The notes beneath the pieces are model-generated. The model was given only the letters and a program-made list of their open reading frames with translations. It was not told the DNA's origin and did no database searches. 64,000 nucleotides of DNA from CAVRQM01 sp965246915. GTDB lineage: Bacteria; Pseudomonadota; Alphaproteobacteria; Acetobacterales; Acetobacteraceae. A program made the position numbers and the translations under genes. Position 1 is the stretch's first letter. Each line of letters begins with the position of its first letter. Positions 50,739 to 60,664 of the stretch are shown one piece after another. The DNA is taken from assembly GCA_965246915.1 (NCBI GenBank), contig CBDFGB010000012.1, positions 99,303-163,302 of the forward strand, given 5' to 3'.

Positions 50739-51626
50739 TCACCCCCGCCCCGGCAGGCGCGACAGCAGGAAGTCGCGGAACACCGCCACCCGCTTCGAAC
50801 TGCGCAGCTCCTCTGGATAGACAAAGTACACGTCCACCGTCGGCGCTTTCACGTCCGGCAGCACCCGCACGAGACCCTCAGTCGTGCCCGGTCCCATGTA
50901 GTCGGGCAACGCGGCGATCCCGAGGCCGCTGCGCACCGCTCCCAGCATCGCGGTCATGTTGTTGACCTCCAGCAGCGCCTGGCGCGGCTGCCCGGCGGGG
51001 CGGCCGAGGCTCGCCACCCAGTTCACGTCGGCAACTGGCGGATGATACGTGCCGAACAAGATCAGCCGGTGGGCGTCCAGATCCTCGATCTTGGCGGGCG
51101 TGCCGTATTGCTCGAGGTAGTCCGGCGAGGCGCACAACTGCCACTCGATCGCCATAAGATGGCGCTGCACCAGATCGGGCTGCTTCGGCGGATGCATGCG
51201 GATCGCCACGTCCGCCTCGCGCATGGCAAGGTCGAGATCGTTGTCGTCGAGCACGAGATTCATCGTGACGTCTGGATAGTGGTCCAGGAAGTCGTGGATT
51301 TTCGGCGCGAGCCACGCCGCCCCGAAGCCGACCGTCGTCGTAACCTTGAGCCGCCCGGCCGGCTTCTCCCGGCTTTCCGTCAGCAACGCTTCGGTCATCG
51401 CGAGCTTGGCGAACACCTCGCGCACCGTCCGGTTGAGGCTCTCGCCCTGCTCGGTCAGGATCAGCCCGCGCGCGTGGCGATGAAACAGCGGAACCTGCAA
51501 CGCCTCCTCGAGCGCCGAGATCTGGCGGGAGACCGCGGACTGGCTGAGGTTCAGCGTGTCGCCCGCGTGGGTGAAACTGCCGGCCTCCGCCACCGCGTGG
51601 AAGACCCGCAGCTTGTCCCAGTCCAT
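50739..51626 (-). CDS. LysR-family transcriptional regulator (GcvA-like)
   Basis: 295 residues. HTH DKLRVFHAVAEAGSFTHAGDTLNLSQSAVSRQISALEEAL (read in parts), then RLKVTTTVGFGAAWLAPKI, ITTxx-type effector domain with DADVAIRMHPPKQPD-like segment and a C-terminal tail ending LLSRLPGRG. Downstream of trxB on the same strand with a 31-base gap; the trxB-LysR neighbourhood recurs in alphaproteobacteria. Target genes unknown. Convergent with the hypothetical gene at 50000. Confidence 0.92.
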   Translation of the reverse strand: MDWDKLRVFHAVAEAGSFTHAGDTLNLSQSAVSRQISALEEALQVPLFHRHARGLILTEQGESLNRTVREVFAKLAMTEALLTESREKPAGRLKVTTTVGFGAAWLAPKIHDFLDHYPDVTMNLVLDDNDLDLAMREADVAIRMHPPKQPDLVQRHLMAIEWQLCASPDYLEQYGTPAKIEDLDAHRLILFGTYHPPVADVNWVASLGRPAGQPRQALLEVNNMTAMLGAVRSGLGIAALPDYMGPGTTEGLVRVLPDVKAPTVDVYFVYPEELRSSKRVAVFRDFLLSRLPGRG

Positions 51627-51657
51627 GCCACTCCCTTCGCCCCAAGCGGGGCCGCGA

Positions 51658-52644
51658 TCACTGAGCCGCGACCATCGACTCGACGGCTTCGGCCTCCAAC
51701 TTGCTATGTTCGGCCAGCCATTTCTCCGCGTCCAGCGCCGCCATGCACCCGGTGCCCGCCGCGGTGACCGCCTGGCGCCATATCTTGTCCTGCACGTCGC
51801 CCGCCGCGAAGACGCCGGCGACGCTGGTGCGCACGCTGCCCGGCGCGGTGACCACGTAACCTTCCGCGTCCAGCTCGACCTGACCGCGGAAGGGTGCGGT
51901 GTTGGGCGTGTGGCCGATCGCCACGAACACGCCCTCGAGATCGAGCCGGCGGGTCGTGCCGGAGTCGCGGTCGCGCAGGATCACTCCGTCCACCACGGCC
52001 GGGCTGCCGCTGCCGGTGATTTCTGCGACCTCGCTGTTCCACATCACCCGGACGTTGGGGTGCGCGAACAGCCGCCGCTGCAGGATCTTCTCGGCGCGCA
52101 ACGTGTCGCGCCGGTGGATCAGGGTCACCTCGGAGGCCAGTTGCGCCAGATACAGCGCCTCCTCGACCGCGGTGTTGCCGCCGCCGATCACCGCGACCCG
52201 CCGGCCGCGATAGAAGAATCCGTCGCAGGTCGCGCAGGCGGAGACGCCAAAACCCTGCAGCGCCTGCTCGCTCGGCAGCCCGAGCCAGCGCGCGGCCGCC
52301 CCGGTCGCGATGACCACGCTGTCGGCCTCGTGGACGGTCCCGGAATCGGCGGTGGCGCGGAAAGGCCGGCGGGAGAAGTCCACCGCGACGATGAGATCGT
52401 TGTCGATGCGTGTGCCGACATGCTCGGCCTGCAGCGCCATCGCCTCCATCAAGGTCGGGCCTTGGATCGCGGTCGCGAACCCCGGATAGTTTTCCACCTC
52501 CGTGGTGATCATGAGCTGTCCGCCCGGCTGCAGCCCGGCGACCAGAGTCGGCTCCAGTCCGGCGCGCGCGGCATAGATCGCGGCCGTATAGCCGGCGGGG
52601 CCGGCGCCGATGATCAGCAGGCGGGTGCGGCGAATGTCGGGCAT
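51658..52644 (-). CDS. trxB: Thioredoxin reductase
   Basis: FAD enzyme that reduces thioredoxin with NADPH. 328 residues: FAD-binding LLIIGAGPAGYTAAIYAARAG at the start, ENYPGF, the redox-active Cys pair in GVSACATCDGFFY near residue 143, the NADPH-binding VIGGGNTAVEEALYL, and the C-terminal FAD motif GVFAAGDVQDKIWRQAVTAAG. The start at 52644 is chosen because similarity begins at MPDIRRTRLLIIG; an upstream ATG at 52707 adds a foreign stretch. Cytosolic. Divergent from the Lrp-type regulator. Confidence 0.96.
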   Translation of the reverse strand: MPDIRRTRLLIIGAGPAGYTAAIYAARAGLEPTLVAGLQPGGQLMITTEVENYPGFATAIQGPTLMEAMALQAEHVGTRIDNDLIVAVDFSRRPFRATADSGTVHEADSVVIATGAAARWLGLPSEQALQGFGVSACATCDGFFYRGRRVAVIGGGNTAVEEALYLAQLASEVTLIHRRDTLRAEKILQRRLFAHPNVRVMWNSEVAEITGSGSPAVVDGVILRDRDSGTTRRLDLEGVFVAIGHTPNTAPFRGQVELDAEGYVVTAPGSVRTSVAGVFAAGDVQDKIWRQAVTAAGTGCMAALDAEKWLAEHSKLEAEAVESMVAAQ

Positions 52645-52781
52645 GAGGTCTCGGCTGACGGATGAGGAGGTGCGCTGGCTATATCGGCGGCGGGCCGGCG
52701 GGAACAAGCGAGGCGGCGAACCCTGTCTTGCGGGCCGGCGGTTACGGAAGGATATTGCGCGGGGAGGCCACCCCGTCGCAC

Positions 52782-53279
52782 ATGAAGCCGTTGCATCCGA
52801 CCGAGTCCGCCGAACCCGGCGCGCCGCTCCTCGACCCGATCGACCGGCGCATCCTGGCGGAGCTGCAGGCGGACGGCCGCATGACCAACGTGGAGCTGGC
52901 CCGGCGGGCCGGGATTTCCGCGCCGCCCTGCCTGCGTCGGGTCCGCCGCCTGGAAGAGGCGGGCATCATTCGCGGCTATCACGCCGACAGCGACCCGCAG
53001 AAGCTCGGCTGGGAAATCACCTTCTTCGCCATCGTCGGGTTGGAGAGCCAGAAGGAAGTCGTGCTGAGCGGCTTCGAGGCGATGGTCGCCGAATGGCCGG
53101 AGGTGCGCGAATGCCACATGATCCGCGGCGGCGGCGACTTCTTGCTGCGGCTCGTGGCGCGCAACGCGGCGCATGAGAACGATCTGACGCGGCAGCTGAC
53201 GGGGGCGGCCCACGTCAGTCGCGTGCAGACGCTGAACACGATCCGCACCAGCCGCAACCTCGCCGGCGTGCCGCTCTGA
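52782..53279 (+). CDS. Lrp/AsnC-family transcriptional regulator
   Basis: 165 residues: winged helix (DPIDRRILAELQADGRMTN, AGISAPPCLRRVRRLEEAGII) and the C-terminal RAM ligand/oligomer domain (FFAIVGLESQKEVVLSGFEAMV, CHMIRGGGDFLLRLVARN). The start ATG at 52782 gives a normal family length; an earlier ATG at 52662 lies within the trxB promoter region. Proteins of this group next to trxB often respond to amino acids or redox state; the pairing here is divergent, sharing a 137-base control region. Confidence 0.93.
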   Translation: MKPLHPTESAEPGAPLLDPIDRRILAELQADGRMTNVELARRAGISAPPCLRRVRRLEEAGIIRGYHADSDPQKLGWEITFFAIVGLESQKEVVLSGFEAMVAEWPEVRECHMIRGGGDFLLRLVARNAAHENDLTRQLTGAAHVSRVQTLNTIRTSRNLAGVPL

Positions 53280-53311
53280 CGCCTGCCCGTTGGGCTGCCG
53301 CGCTGGCGGCG

Positions 53312-54739
53312 GTGACGGTCGTCCGCCTGCTCGTCGCCGCCACCGCGCCCCTGTCGCCCGACGAGGCATACTACTGGGTCTGGTCGCGCGCCCTGGCGGC
53401 GGGGTTCTACGACCATCCGCCGATGGTCGCCCTGTTCATCCGCGCCGGCACGTCGCTGTTGGGCGAGGGGCCGCTCGGCGTCCGCCTGTTCTCGCCGCTC
53501 GCCGCCGCGCTCGGCAGCTGGCTGCTCTGGCGCGCCGCGGCGGACATTCTGCGTGATCGCGGTGCCGGGGCGTCGGCCGCGCTGTTCCTGAACGCGACGC
53601 TGCTGGTCGGAGCGGGGTCGGTCACCATCACTCCGGACACCCCGCTGCTTTTGTTCTGGACCGCGACGTTGGCCGCGCTCGGCCGGCTCGTGGCCACCGG
53701 CGACGGACCCTGGTTCCTGGCCGCCGGACTGGCGGCGGGATTGGCGCTCGACAGCAAATACACCGGGCTCCTCCTGGCGCCGGCGATCCTGGCGTGGCTG
53801 ATCGTCGTCCCGTCGATGCGGCCGTGGCTGGCCCGACCCTGGCCCTATCTCGGCGCGGCGGTCGCATGCGCGGCGTTCGGCCCCGTCCTGGCCTGGAACG
53901 CCGCGCATGGCTGGGCGGGTTTGCTGAAACAAGGCGGCCGCATCGGCGATTTCTCGGCAGGGCGGGCGGCGGGCTATCTCGCCGAACTGGTCGGCGGCCA
54001 GATCGGCCTCGCGACACCGGGTCTCGCCGTGCTGTTCGTGGCGGGCGTGGCGGTTGCGTGCCGGCGTGAGGCCGGACCGGCGCTGCTGGCCTGCGTAACG
54101 CTGCTGCCTCTGGCCGTGTTCGTGCAGCACGCGCTCGGCGACCGGGTGCAGGCGAACTGGCCGGCGATCGCCTTTCCCTCCGCGGCCGTCGCCGCCGCCG
54201 GCCTCGGCCCCGTCTGGCGTGGCTGGCGGACCCCGGCCGTCGCGGTTGGCGCGGCCATCACGTGCACCGTCTATCTGCAAGCGGTCTTCGCGTTCGCCCC
54301 ATGGCCGACGAGGCTCGATCCGACGCTGCGGCTGGGCGGCTGGGAGGGCCTCGCCCGCGCCGTCTCGGCCGAGGTCGCGCGCGAGGGGGCTGCCTATGTC
54401 GCGGTGGACAATTACGGCCTCGCCTCGGCGCTCACGCGGCTCGCCCCGGGGATCCGCGTCGTGGGCGTCGAGCCCCGTTGGGCATATTTCGATCTGCCGT
54501 CCGGCGCGGCGAGCCTCGCGTCCGGTCCCGGCCTGCTGCTGCGCTCGGACCGGCGTGCCGACAAGCCCGATCCGCGCGACTGGACCTCGATCGCCCCGGC
54601 CGCCACGCTGGCCCGTGTCCGCGGCGGCGTGACGGCCGAGACCTACCGCCTCTATCGCGTAACCTCCGGTCCGGGCGGGACCGCCTCGGCCTTGCTGCCC
54701 CATCCTCTCGGAGGTCTCGATGCGCCTGCCGACCCCTGA
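53312..54739 (+). CDS. GT39/ArnT-like membrane glycosyltransferase
   Basis: 475 residues with about ten hydrophobic segments. The catalytic opening LSPDEAYYWVWSRALAAGFYDHPPMVALFIR matches the dolichyl-phosphate-mannose/ArnT family (acidic residues in the first periplasmic loop, DHPP motif). The rest alternates helices and a soluble C-terminal domain (VRGGVTAETYRLYRVTSG). GTG at 53312 is the first start found, but the helix seems to begin about ten residues earlier, so the true N terminus may be longer. It likely transfers a sugar from a lipid-linked donor to lipid A or another envelope acceptor. Overlaps the next gene start. Confidence 0.87.
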   Translation: MTVVRLLVAATAPLSPDEAYYWVWSRALAAGFYDHPPMVALFIRAGTSLLGEGPLGVRLFSPLAAALGSWLLWRAAADILRDRGAGASAALFLNATLLVGAGSVTITPDTPLLLFWTATLAALGRLVATGDGPWFLAAGLAAGLALDSKYTGLLLAPAILAWLIVVPSMRPWLARPWPYLGAAVACAAFGPVLAWNAAHGWAGLLKQGGRIGDFSAGRAAGYLAELVGGQIGLATPGLAVLFVAGVAVACRREAGPALLACVTLLPLAVFVQHALGDRVQANWPAIAFPSAAVAAAGLGPVWRGWRTPAVAVGAAITCTVYLQAVFAFAPWPTRLDPTLRLGGWEGLARAVSAEVAREGAAYVAVDNYGLASALTRLAPGIRVVGVEPRWAYFDLPSGAASLASGPGLLLRSDRRADKPDPRDWTSIAPAATLARVRGGVTAETYRLYRVTSGPGGTASALLPHPLGGLDAPADP

Positions 54740-55704
54740 CGATGTGGCCGCCGCGCGCCGGCGGATCGACGGTCTCGTCGTGCGCACGCCCATGCTGCGC
54801 AACGCGGCGCTCGATCGGCGCGTGGGCGGCACGGTCCTAATCAAGCCCGAACCGTTGCAGCGCACCGGCAGCTTCAAGCTGCGCGGCGCCACGAACGCGA
54901 TCCGCGCGTTGTCGCCAACCGAGGCGGCGCGCGGCGTGGTCGCGCATTCCTCGGGCAATCATGCCCAGGCCGTCGCCTGCGCCGCGGCATCACTGAGGAT
55001 CCCGGCGACCATCGCGATGCCGCTCGACGCGCCGGAGGTGAAGGTCGCCGGCACGCGCTTCTGGGGGGCGGAGATCGTCCGCTACGACCGGCTGCGCGAC
55101 GACCGCGAGGCGCTGGCGCGGCTCGCTCGCCGAGCGGACGGGCGCGGTGCTGATCCCGCCCTTCGACCACCCCGACGTCATGGCCGGGCAGGGCACGCTG
55201 GCGCTGGAACTGGCCGAGGACGCGGCGGCGGCCGGCCTCGCGCTCGACGCGCTGCTGGTCTGCACCGGCGGCGGCGGTCTGATCGCCGGCTGCGTCTTGG
55301 CGCTGGAGGCGGTCTCGCCCGCGACCACGGTGCATCCGGTGGAGCCCGATGGCTGGGACGATACGACACGCTCGCTGGGTGCCGGCGCGCGCGTTGAGAA
55401 CCCGCCCGGCGGCTCGCTGCTGTGCGACGCGCTGCTGGCGCGGCAGCCGGGCCGGCTCACCTTCGAGGTGAACCGGACCCGATTGTCGCCGGGGATCGCG
55501 GTCGGCGATGCCGAGGTCCTCGCGGCCATGGCGTTCGCGTTCGTGCATCTGAAGCTGGTCGTCGAACCGGGCGGCGCGGTCTGCCTCGCGGCGCTGCTGG
55601 CCGGAACGTTCGAGGCGAAGGGCCGGGTGGTCGGCGTCGTCATCAGCGGCGGCAACGTCGATCCCGCGGTGTTCGCGCGCGCCCTGGCCGAGAGCACGAT
55701 TTAG
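54720..55704 (+). CDS. Threonine/serine dehydratase (frameshifted as read)
   Basis: A PLP enzyme that deaminates threonine or serine to a 2-oxo acid, or a related racemase. The first part (to about 55120) has the PLP lysine in RTGSFKLRGATNA and SSGNHAQAVACAAA; the second part, shifted by one base, has GAVLIPPFDHPDVMAGQGT, CTGGGGLIAGC and the end VVGVVISGGNVDP. Removing one base near 55120 restores a continuous 327-residue protein of normal family length. A GGAGG ribosome site stands before the ATG at 54720, which overlaps the end of the glycosyltransferase gene. Probably intact in the cell. Confidence 0.85.
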
Positions 55705-55738
55705 CCACCGGTTAATCCCCCTCCGCCACAGTGCGCCC

Positions 55739-56919
55739 ATGGCGAAGAAGCGGGACGGCGGCACCACGATCATCAAACGCGAGGAGGTGGTCGAGGGTGG
55801 CCACCACGGCGGCGCGTGGAAGGTCGCCTACGCCGATTTCGTCACCGCGATGATGGCGTTCTTCCTGCTGATGTGGCTGCTGAACGCCACCACGGAGCAG
55901 CAGCGGCGCGGCCTGGCCGACTATTTCTCGCCGTCCAACGTCCTGGGACAGGCGGCGACCGGCTCGGGCCAGCCGTTCGGCGGCCACACGCCCAACGACG
56001 ACGGCTCCATGGTCTCCGACAAGGGCGCCCGCACGCTGCAGCCCGGTCAGGTGGTGCAGCCGCCGGAGCCGTCCGAGGACGACCGCGACCAATTGGCGCC
56101 GACCCCGCCGATCAACGCGGCCGAGGAGGCGGAACAGTCGCAAGCCCGGTGAGCTCGACAACCGCGCGACCCGGGGCGGCGGCGGCCAATCCGCGACCGC
56201 CGCGGTGGCGAAGGTCGACGCGGCCTATCTGGCGCAGGCGGCGTCCGGCTCGGCGTCACGGGTCGATCCGAAGGCGACCGACCCGGCCCGGTCTGGCCGA
56301 GAAGGCGCTTGCGGGCGGAGCTGGAACGGCGCGAGCGGGCGGCGTTCGAGCAGGCGGCACAGGCGATCCGTGAGGCGTCGCGGCCGATCCCGCGCTGGCG
56401 GAACTGGGCCGGCAGCTGCGGATCGAAATGACGCCGCAGGGCTGCGGATTCAGCTGCTGGACGCGGACAAGAACCCGATGTTCGCGTCGGGCTCGGCGGA
56501 TCTGGACGACCGCGCGCGGAGCTGCTGCGCAAGGTGGCGGGCGTGCTCGCCAAGCTGCCCGAGGCGATCTCCATCACCGGCCACACCGACGCCGCCGCCT
56601 ACAAGGGCGTCGGCCGCACGAACTGGGAGCTGTCGAGCGAGCGTGCCAATGCGACACGCGCCGTCTGCTGACCGAGGCGGGGTTGCCGGAGGCCCGGTTC
56701 TCCAGCGTGTCGGGGCGCGCCGACCGCGATCCGCTGCTGCCCGCCGACCCGCTCGCCGCCGGCAATCGCCGTATCGCGATCATCGCGCAAATTGCGGCTG
56801 TCAACCTTTGCGCGTGCCCGGGCTGCGGGCCTCTCCGCCCCGAGATGGCCGGGTCAAGCCCGCATGACGCCCGCAAAAGGGTCGGGCGCATGCCGCCACG
56901 ACGCACCCCGCCATGCTGA
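55739..56919 (+). CDS. motB: Flagellar motor protein MotB, multiply frameshifted
   Basis: Stator subunit that anchors to peptidoglycan. The N-terminal frame (to 56152) has the cytosolic start MAKKRDGGTTIIKREE, the single membrane helix with the essential Asp (YADFVTAMMAFFLLMWLLN) and the plug region. The remaining protein is spread over three frames: LDNRATRGGGG..., AELERRERAAFEQ, AELGRQLRIEMTPQG, IQLLDADKNPMFASGSADL, and the OmpA-like peptidoglycan domain ITGHTDAAAYKGVGRTNWELSSERANATR, LLTEAGLPEARFSS. About six single-base shifts are needed. The true stop is unclear; the last frame closes at 56919, touching motA. Confidence 0.8.
56844..56868. repeat. Possible short interspersed hairpin element
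   Basis: GATGGCCGGGTCAAGCCCG and following CATGAC resemble a GC-rich intergenic element often seen in alphaproteobacterial genomes (translated as DGRVKPGHD), with CGGG/CCCG arms. It lies between the MotB C-terminal domain and the motA start. Recognition is from memory of that pattern only. Confidence 0.3.
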
Positions 56920-57780
56920 CGATCGGCGGCTTCGTCTTTCTGCTGGTCTGCGTGTTCGGCAGCTACATCGTCTCGGGCGGCAGTCTGGAGCCGCTGATCG
57001 AGGCCATGCCGTTCGAGATGTGGACCATCGGCGGCGCGGCCTTGGGCACGTTCCTGATGGCCAACAGCATGCACGACGTGAAGCACACGATGGCCGGGTT
57101 CGGCAAGATGATGAAAGGCGCGGTCTACAAGAAGGCCGACTACGTCGAACTGCTGAGCCTGCTGTTCTATCTTCGTGCGGCTGGCCAGCACCAAGGGCGC
57201 GATGGCGCTGGAGCCGCACATCGAGAAGCCCGAGGAGAGCGCGGCGTTCCAGAAATTCCCGAAGCTGCTGAAGAACCATCACGTCAGCGACCTGATCTGC
57301 GACTATCTGCGCATGCTCGGCATGAACGCCGACGACCCGAACCAGATCGAGGACGTCATGGCGCGCGAGCTGAAGAAGACGCTGCACGAGGAGCTGCACG
57401 GCGCGCACGCGCTGCAGAGCATCGCCGACGGTCTGCCGGCGCTGGGGATCGTGGCGGCCGTGCTGGGCGTGGTGAAGACCATGAGCCACATCAACGAGCC
57501 GCCGGCGGTGCTGGGCGCGATGATCGGCGGCGCGCTGGTCGGCACGTTCCTCGGCGTGCTGCTGGCCTATGGCATGGTCGGTCCGATGTCGGCGCGCATC
57601 AAGGGCGTTGTCGAGGAGGAGGCGAAGTTCCTCGAAGTGATCCGCGCCGTGCTGGTGGCGCATCTGCATGGCAACGCGCCGCAGGTCAGCGTCGAGACCG
57701 GCCGCAAGATGGCTCCCAACCAGCACATGCCAAGCTTCGCGGACCTCGAGAAGGAACTGCAAGGACTGCAGATCGGCTGA
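56913..57780 (+). CDS. motA: Flagellar motor protein MotA, one frameshift
   Basis: Stator proton channel subunit. First frame (56913 to about 57170): LTIGGFVFLLVCVFGSYIV, MPFEMWTIGGAALGTFLMAN, HTMAGFGKMMKGAVYKKADYVELLSLLFYL. Second frame (about 57171 to 57780): VRLASTKGAMALEPHIEKPEES, HHVSDLICDYLRMLGMN, LPALGIVAAVLGVVKTM and GALVGTFLGVLLAYGMVGPM, the channel helices. Dropping one C near 57171 joins them into about 288 residues. The order here is motB then motA, the reverse of most operons. The mate MotB gene is directly upstream. Confidence 0.88.
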
Positions 57781-57876
57781 GACGCGATGTCCTCGCGGCG
57801 CGTTCGGCCATGCCTCGACCCGAGGAACGCGGCGGGCTGTGCTTCACCTATCCGTCCCACGTTCGCGACGCTGTCG

Positions 57877-58585
57877 TCACGACGTCGCCGCCACCGTCCA
57901 CGTGGCGCTCTTGACCGCCGCCGACCGCTTCAGCACCTCGAGCAAGGCGTCCAGCTCCGCCGGCTTGGCGGTCGTGGGCACCAGCAAGGCCGCCAGCTCC
58001 ACCTCGTCCTCGCCGTCAGTGACCACCTCGATCGCCCGCACAGGATAGCTCGCCGCCTCCAGCAGATCCGACAGCAGGTCGCGCACGTCGGGCACCGCCA
58101 CCGGGTCGCAGATCGCATGGACGCGGTATTCCGCCTCGGTCTGGTCCTCGCTGATCGGACGGCGGTCGATGTAATTCACCAGCGGCCGCAACAAGGTGTT
58201 CGACGCCAGCACGAAGACGGTCAGCATCACGGCCTCGGCGGGAAAGCCGCATCCCACGAACGCGCCCACCGCCGCCGAGCACCACAGCGTCGCCGCCGTG
58301 TTCAGGCCCTTGATGCTCGCGCCGTCCTTCATGATGACGCCCGCGCCAAGGAAGCCGATTCCGGAGACGACGTAGGCGACGATCCGCGTCGCGCCCTCGT
58401 GGCCGGCCAGATCGACGCCGAGGTCGCTGAACGCGGCGGCGCCCATGCGTCACCAGCACGTTGGTCCGCAGCCCGGCGCTGCGCTGCCGCAGTTGCCTCT
58501 CGGCACCGATCAGCGTGCCCAGGGCAAAGGCGATGAGGAAGCCGAACAGCGTGTGCAGGTCGTTCGTCGGGTCGAGCACGAACAT
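57877..58585 (-). CDS. MgtC/SapB-family membrane protein, one frameshift
   Basis: The N-terminal piece (FVLDPTNDLHTLFGFLIAFALGTLIGAERQLRQRSAGLRTNVLVT) and the rest (GAAAFSDLGVDLAG, SGIGFLGAGVIMKDGASIKGLNTAATLWCSAAVG) are in different frames, joined by deleting one base near 58445. Together they give about 235 residues: the MgtC/SapB membrane domain with its IGAERQ and GFLGAGVI motifs, and a soluble C-terminal ACT-like domain (VHAICDPVAVPDVRDLL). The family is linked to growth at low magnesium and to intracellular survival in pathogens. Convergent with motA. Confidence 0.85.
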
Positions 58586-58721
58586 GCGCGGGACGCTCCT
58601 TCCGCCGGCTGTGCCCGGACTCCGATGGTGGTCCATAACAAGCCGTGCCCATGGCCGATCAGCATCGCCCCGAGGAGGCGCATGCTCGCCGTCGGCAGAG
58701 GAGCCGCCACGCCAGCCGTTC

Positions 58722-59946
58722 ATGGAGAATCCGCTCTGACGCTCGATCCCGCGGTCCTGGCGGCCATCCTTCCGTGGGCGGTGGCGGCCCTCGCCTGGCT
58801 TTGCCTTCTCGCGCTGCTGCTGCGGCCGTCCGGGTCCGAGGCCGCTGCGGCGGCAGATGATCGAAATGGACCAGGGTCTTCGGCGCGAAGTCGCCTCCGG
58901 GCTGCGCGACAGTCTCTCCGCCACGTTCGATCGCGTGCGGCAAGGCCAGGAGACACAGGCGCGCGAGATGACCGCGCTCGCCGCCGGACTGCGCGATGAC
59001 CAGGAGCGCCTGCGCGCTTTGTTCGCCGATCCCGGCTAGAGGCGCTGCGCGAGGCGGTCGACGAAAGGCTGCACGCGGCGCTGGAGAAACAGGTCGGCGA
59101 GAGCTTTCCGCCGGGTCAGCGAGCAGTTCGCCGAGGTGCAGCAGGCGGTCGGCGCGGTGCGCGGCGTGGTGGCGCAGGTCGGCGACCTGAAGCGGCTGTT
59201 CGGCAACGTCAAATCGCGCGGCGGCTGGGGCGAGCAGCATCTGCGTGCGCTGCTCGACGACATGCTGCCCGGCGGCTACGTGCAGAATTTCCGCACGACG
59301 GAGGGCAGCGCCGAAGCGGTGGAATTCGCCCTGCGGGTGCCCGTGAAGGGCGCCGACATCTGGCTGCCGATCGACGCGAAGTTTCCCACCGAGGACTACG
59401 ACCGCCTGCTGCTCGCCGCCGAGGCCGGCGACCGCGAGACTGAGGCGGGTCGCCAGGCGCGGCCTGGAACGGGTCGTCCGGGAGGCGGCGTCGCGCATCG
59501 CCCGCTACGTCGCGCCGCCAAAAACGGTTGAGTTCGCGGTGATGTACGTGCCGACCGACGGTCTGTTCGCCGAGATCGCCCGCACACCCGGATTGATCGA
59601 GGCGATCCGCCGCGAGCATCGCGTCATGGTCATGGGGCCGAGCCTGCTGCCCGCTTTCCTGCACACGCTTCGCGTCGGACATCTGACGGTCGCCCTCGAA
59701 CGCAAGACGGTCGAGATCGGCGAGACTTTGAGTGCCGTGAAATCCGAATGGGCCAAGCTCGACGGCGCGTTGCAGACCCTGGCCGATCGCGCCGAGCTGG
59801 TCAGCCGGGGTATCGAGGAAACCCGCAAACGCGCCCGCGTGCTCGGCGGCCGACTGCGGCAGGTCGATGCGCTTGAACCGGACGAGACCGGTTCTACTCC
59901 CGCAGATGCGTCAGCGCCTCGCGCATCGACTGGCTGGATATCTTGA
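58722..59946 (+). CDS. rmuC: RmuC-type DNA recombination protein, multiply frameshifted
   Basis: RmuC limits recombination at inverted repeats and has a nuclease-like core. Parts read in order across frames: membrane helix (AVLAAILPWAVAALAWLCLLALLL), a coiled coil (MIEMDQGLRREVASGLRDSL ... ADPG), EALREAVDERLHAALEKQ, and the conserved core SEQFAEVQQAVGAVRGVVAQVGDLKRLFGNVKSRGGWGEQHL (in parts), PIDAKFPTEDYDRLL, then AVMYVPTDGLFAEI and the helical end. At least four single-base shifts separate them. The ATG at 58722 soon meets a stop without a correction. The 3' end overlaps the convergent DUF4239-like gene by 53 bases. Confidence 0.8.
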
Positions 59947-60664
59947 TGATGCCGGTGATCGGCCGGTCCATCTCGTCGACGAGGTAGATGCACGAGGCGA
60001 TGGCCAGCGCGCACAACGCCATCGTGAGCAGGACCACGGGGTTGCGCGGCGCGTTCAGCCCGAAACTGAGAAAGATGATGGCAAGCCACGCGATCACCCC
60101 GGTCAGCAGCAGAGGCGGGATCGTGCGCCGCACCTGCTCGGTCAGGAAGAAGCGGCGGCGCTCCACCTCGGCGATGTTCGTGCGGCATTCGGCGGCGATC
60201 TCCCGGCGGTAGCCGTCGTCCGGCTGGAACCGGCGGATCATGTCATGCAGCCGGAACAGCATGCCGCCGAGTTCCAAACTTTCGACGGGCGCGTCCAGCT
60301 CCGGCTGGCCGAACTCCTCCGGCCAGGTATTTCTCAGCGCGGCGTCGGAATAGCGGCTCAGCACCTCACGGGCTTCATTGCCGTCCGGGCCGTAGGCGCG
60401 TAGCGAGCGGTCGAGCAGGATGATCGAGGCCGCGAAGGCGCGCACGTTCGTCTCGGTCGCGTCGAAATTGCTTTTGGTCGAGTAGATCAGAAGGCTCAGC
60501 ACCAGCGACGTCACGGTGATGACCATGCCGATGCCGAGTTTGACGGTCTTGAGGGTGTCCTTGCCGCGATGCATCTCCGGCAGCAGCGGATGCAGGAAGA
60601 TGCCGAGGGCCGCGCAGCCGAACAGGCAGGCGAGCGTGAGGGTGGCGATCTGCAGCGCGGTCAT
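59894..60664 (-). CDS. Membrane protein, DUF4239-like
   Basis: 256 residues with four hydrophobic helices: two near the start (ALQIATLTLACLFGCAALGIFL and IGMVITVTSLVLSLLIYST) and two near the end (PPLLLTGVIAWLAIIFLSFGL and VLLTMALCALAIASCIYLVDEMDRP). Between them is a soluble helical part (DRSLRAYGPDGNEAREVLSRY). This resembles DUF4239 'bestrophin-like' proteins of unknown function; the closing LVDEMDRP...IKISSQSMREAL is typical. The ATG at 60664 overlaps the stop of the prepilin peptidase gene by four bases. Intact, unlike its neighbours. Confidence 0.75.
   Translation of the reverse strand: MTALQIATLTLACLFGCAALGIFLHPLLPEMHRGKDTLKTVKLGIGMVITVTSLVLSLLIYSTKSNFDATETNVRAFAASIILLDRSLRAYGPDGNEAREVLSRYSDAALRNTWPEEFGQPELDAPVESLELGGMLFRLHDMIRRFQPDDGYRREIAAECRTNIAEVERRRFFLTEQVRRTIPPLLLTGVIAWLAIIFLSFGLNAPRNPVVLLTMALCALAIASCIYLVDEMDRPITGIIKISSQSMREALTHLRE

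Noticed and set aside
52979..54958. A 659-codon minus-strand frame across Lrp, the glycosyltransferase and the dehydratase
   Set aside because: Composition is Arg/Gly/Ala-biased and it is antisense to three recognised genes.
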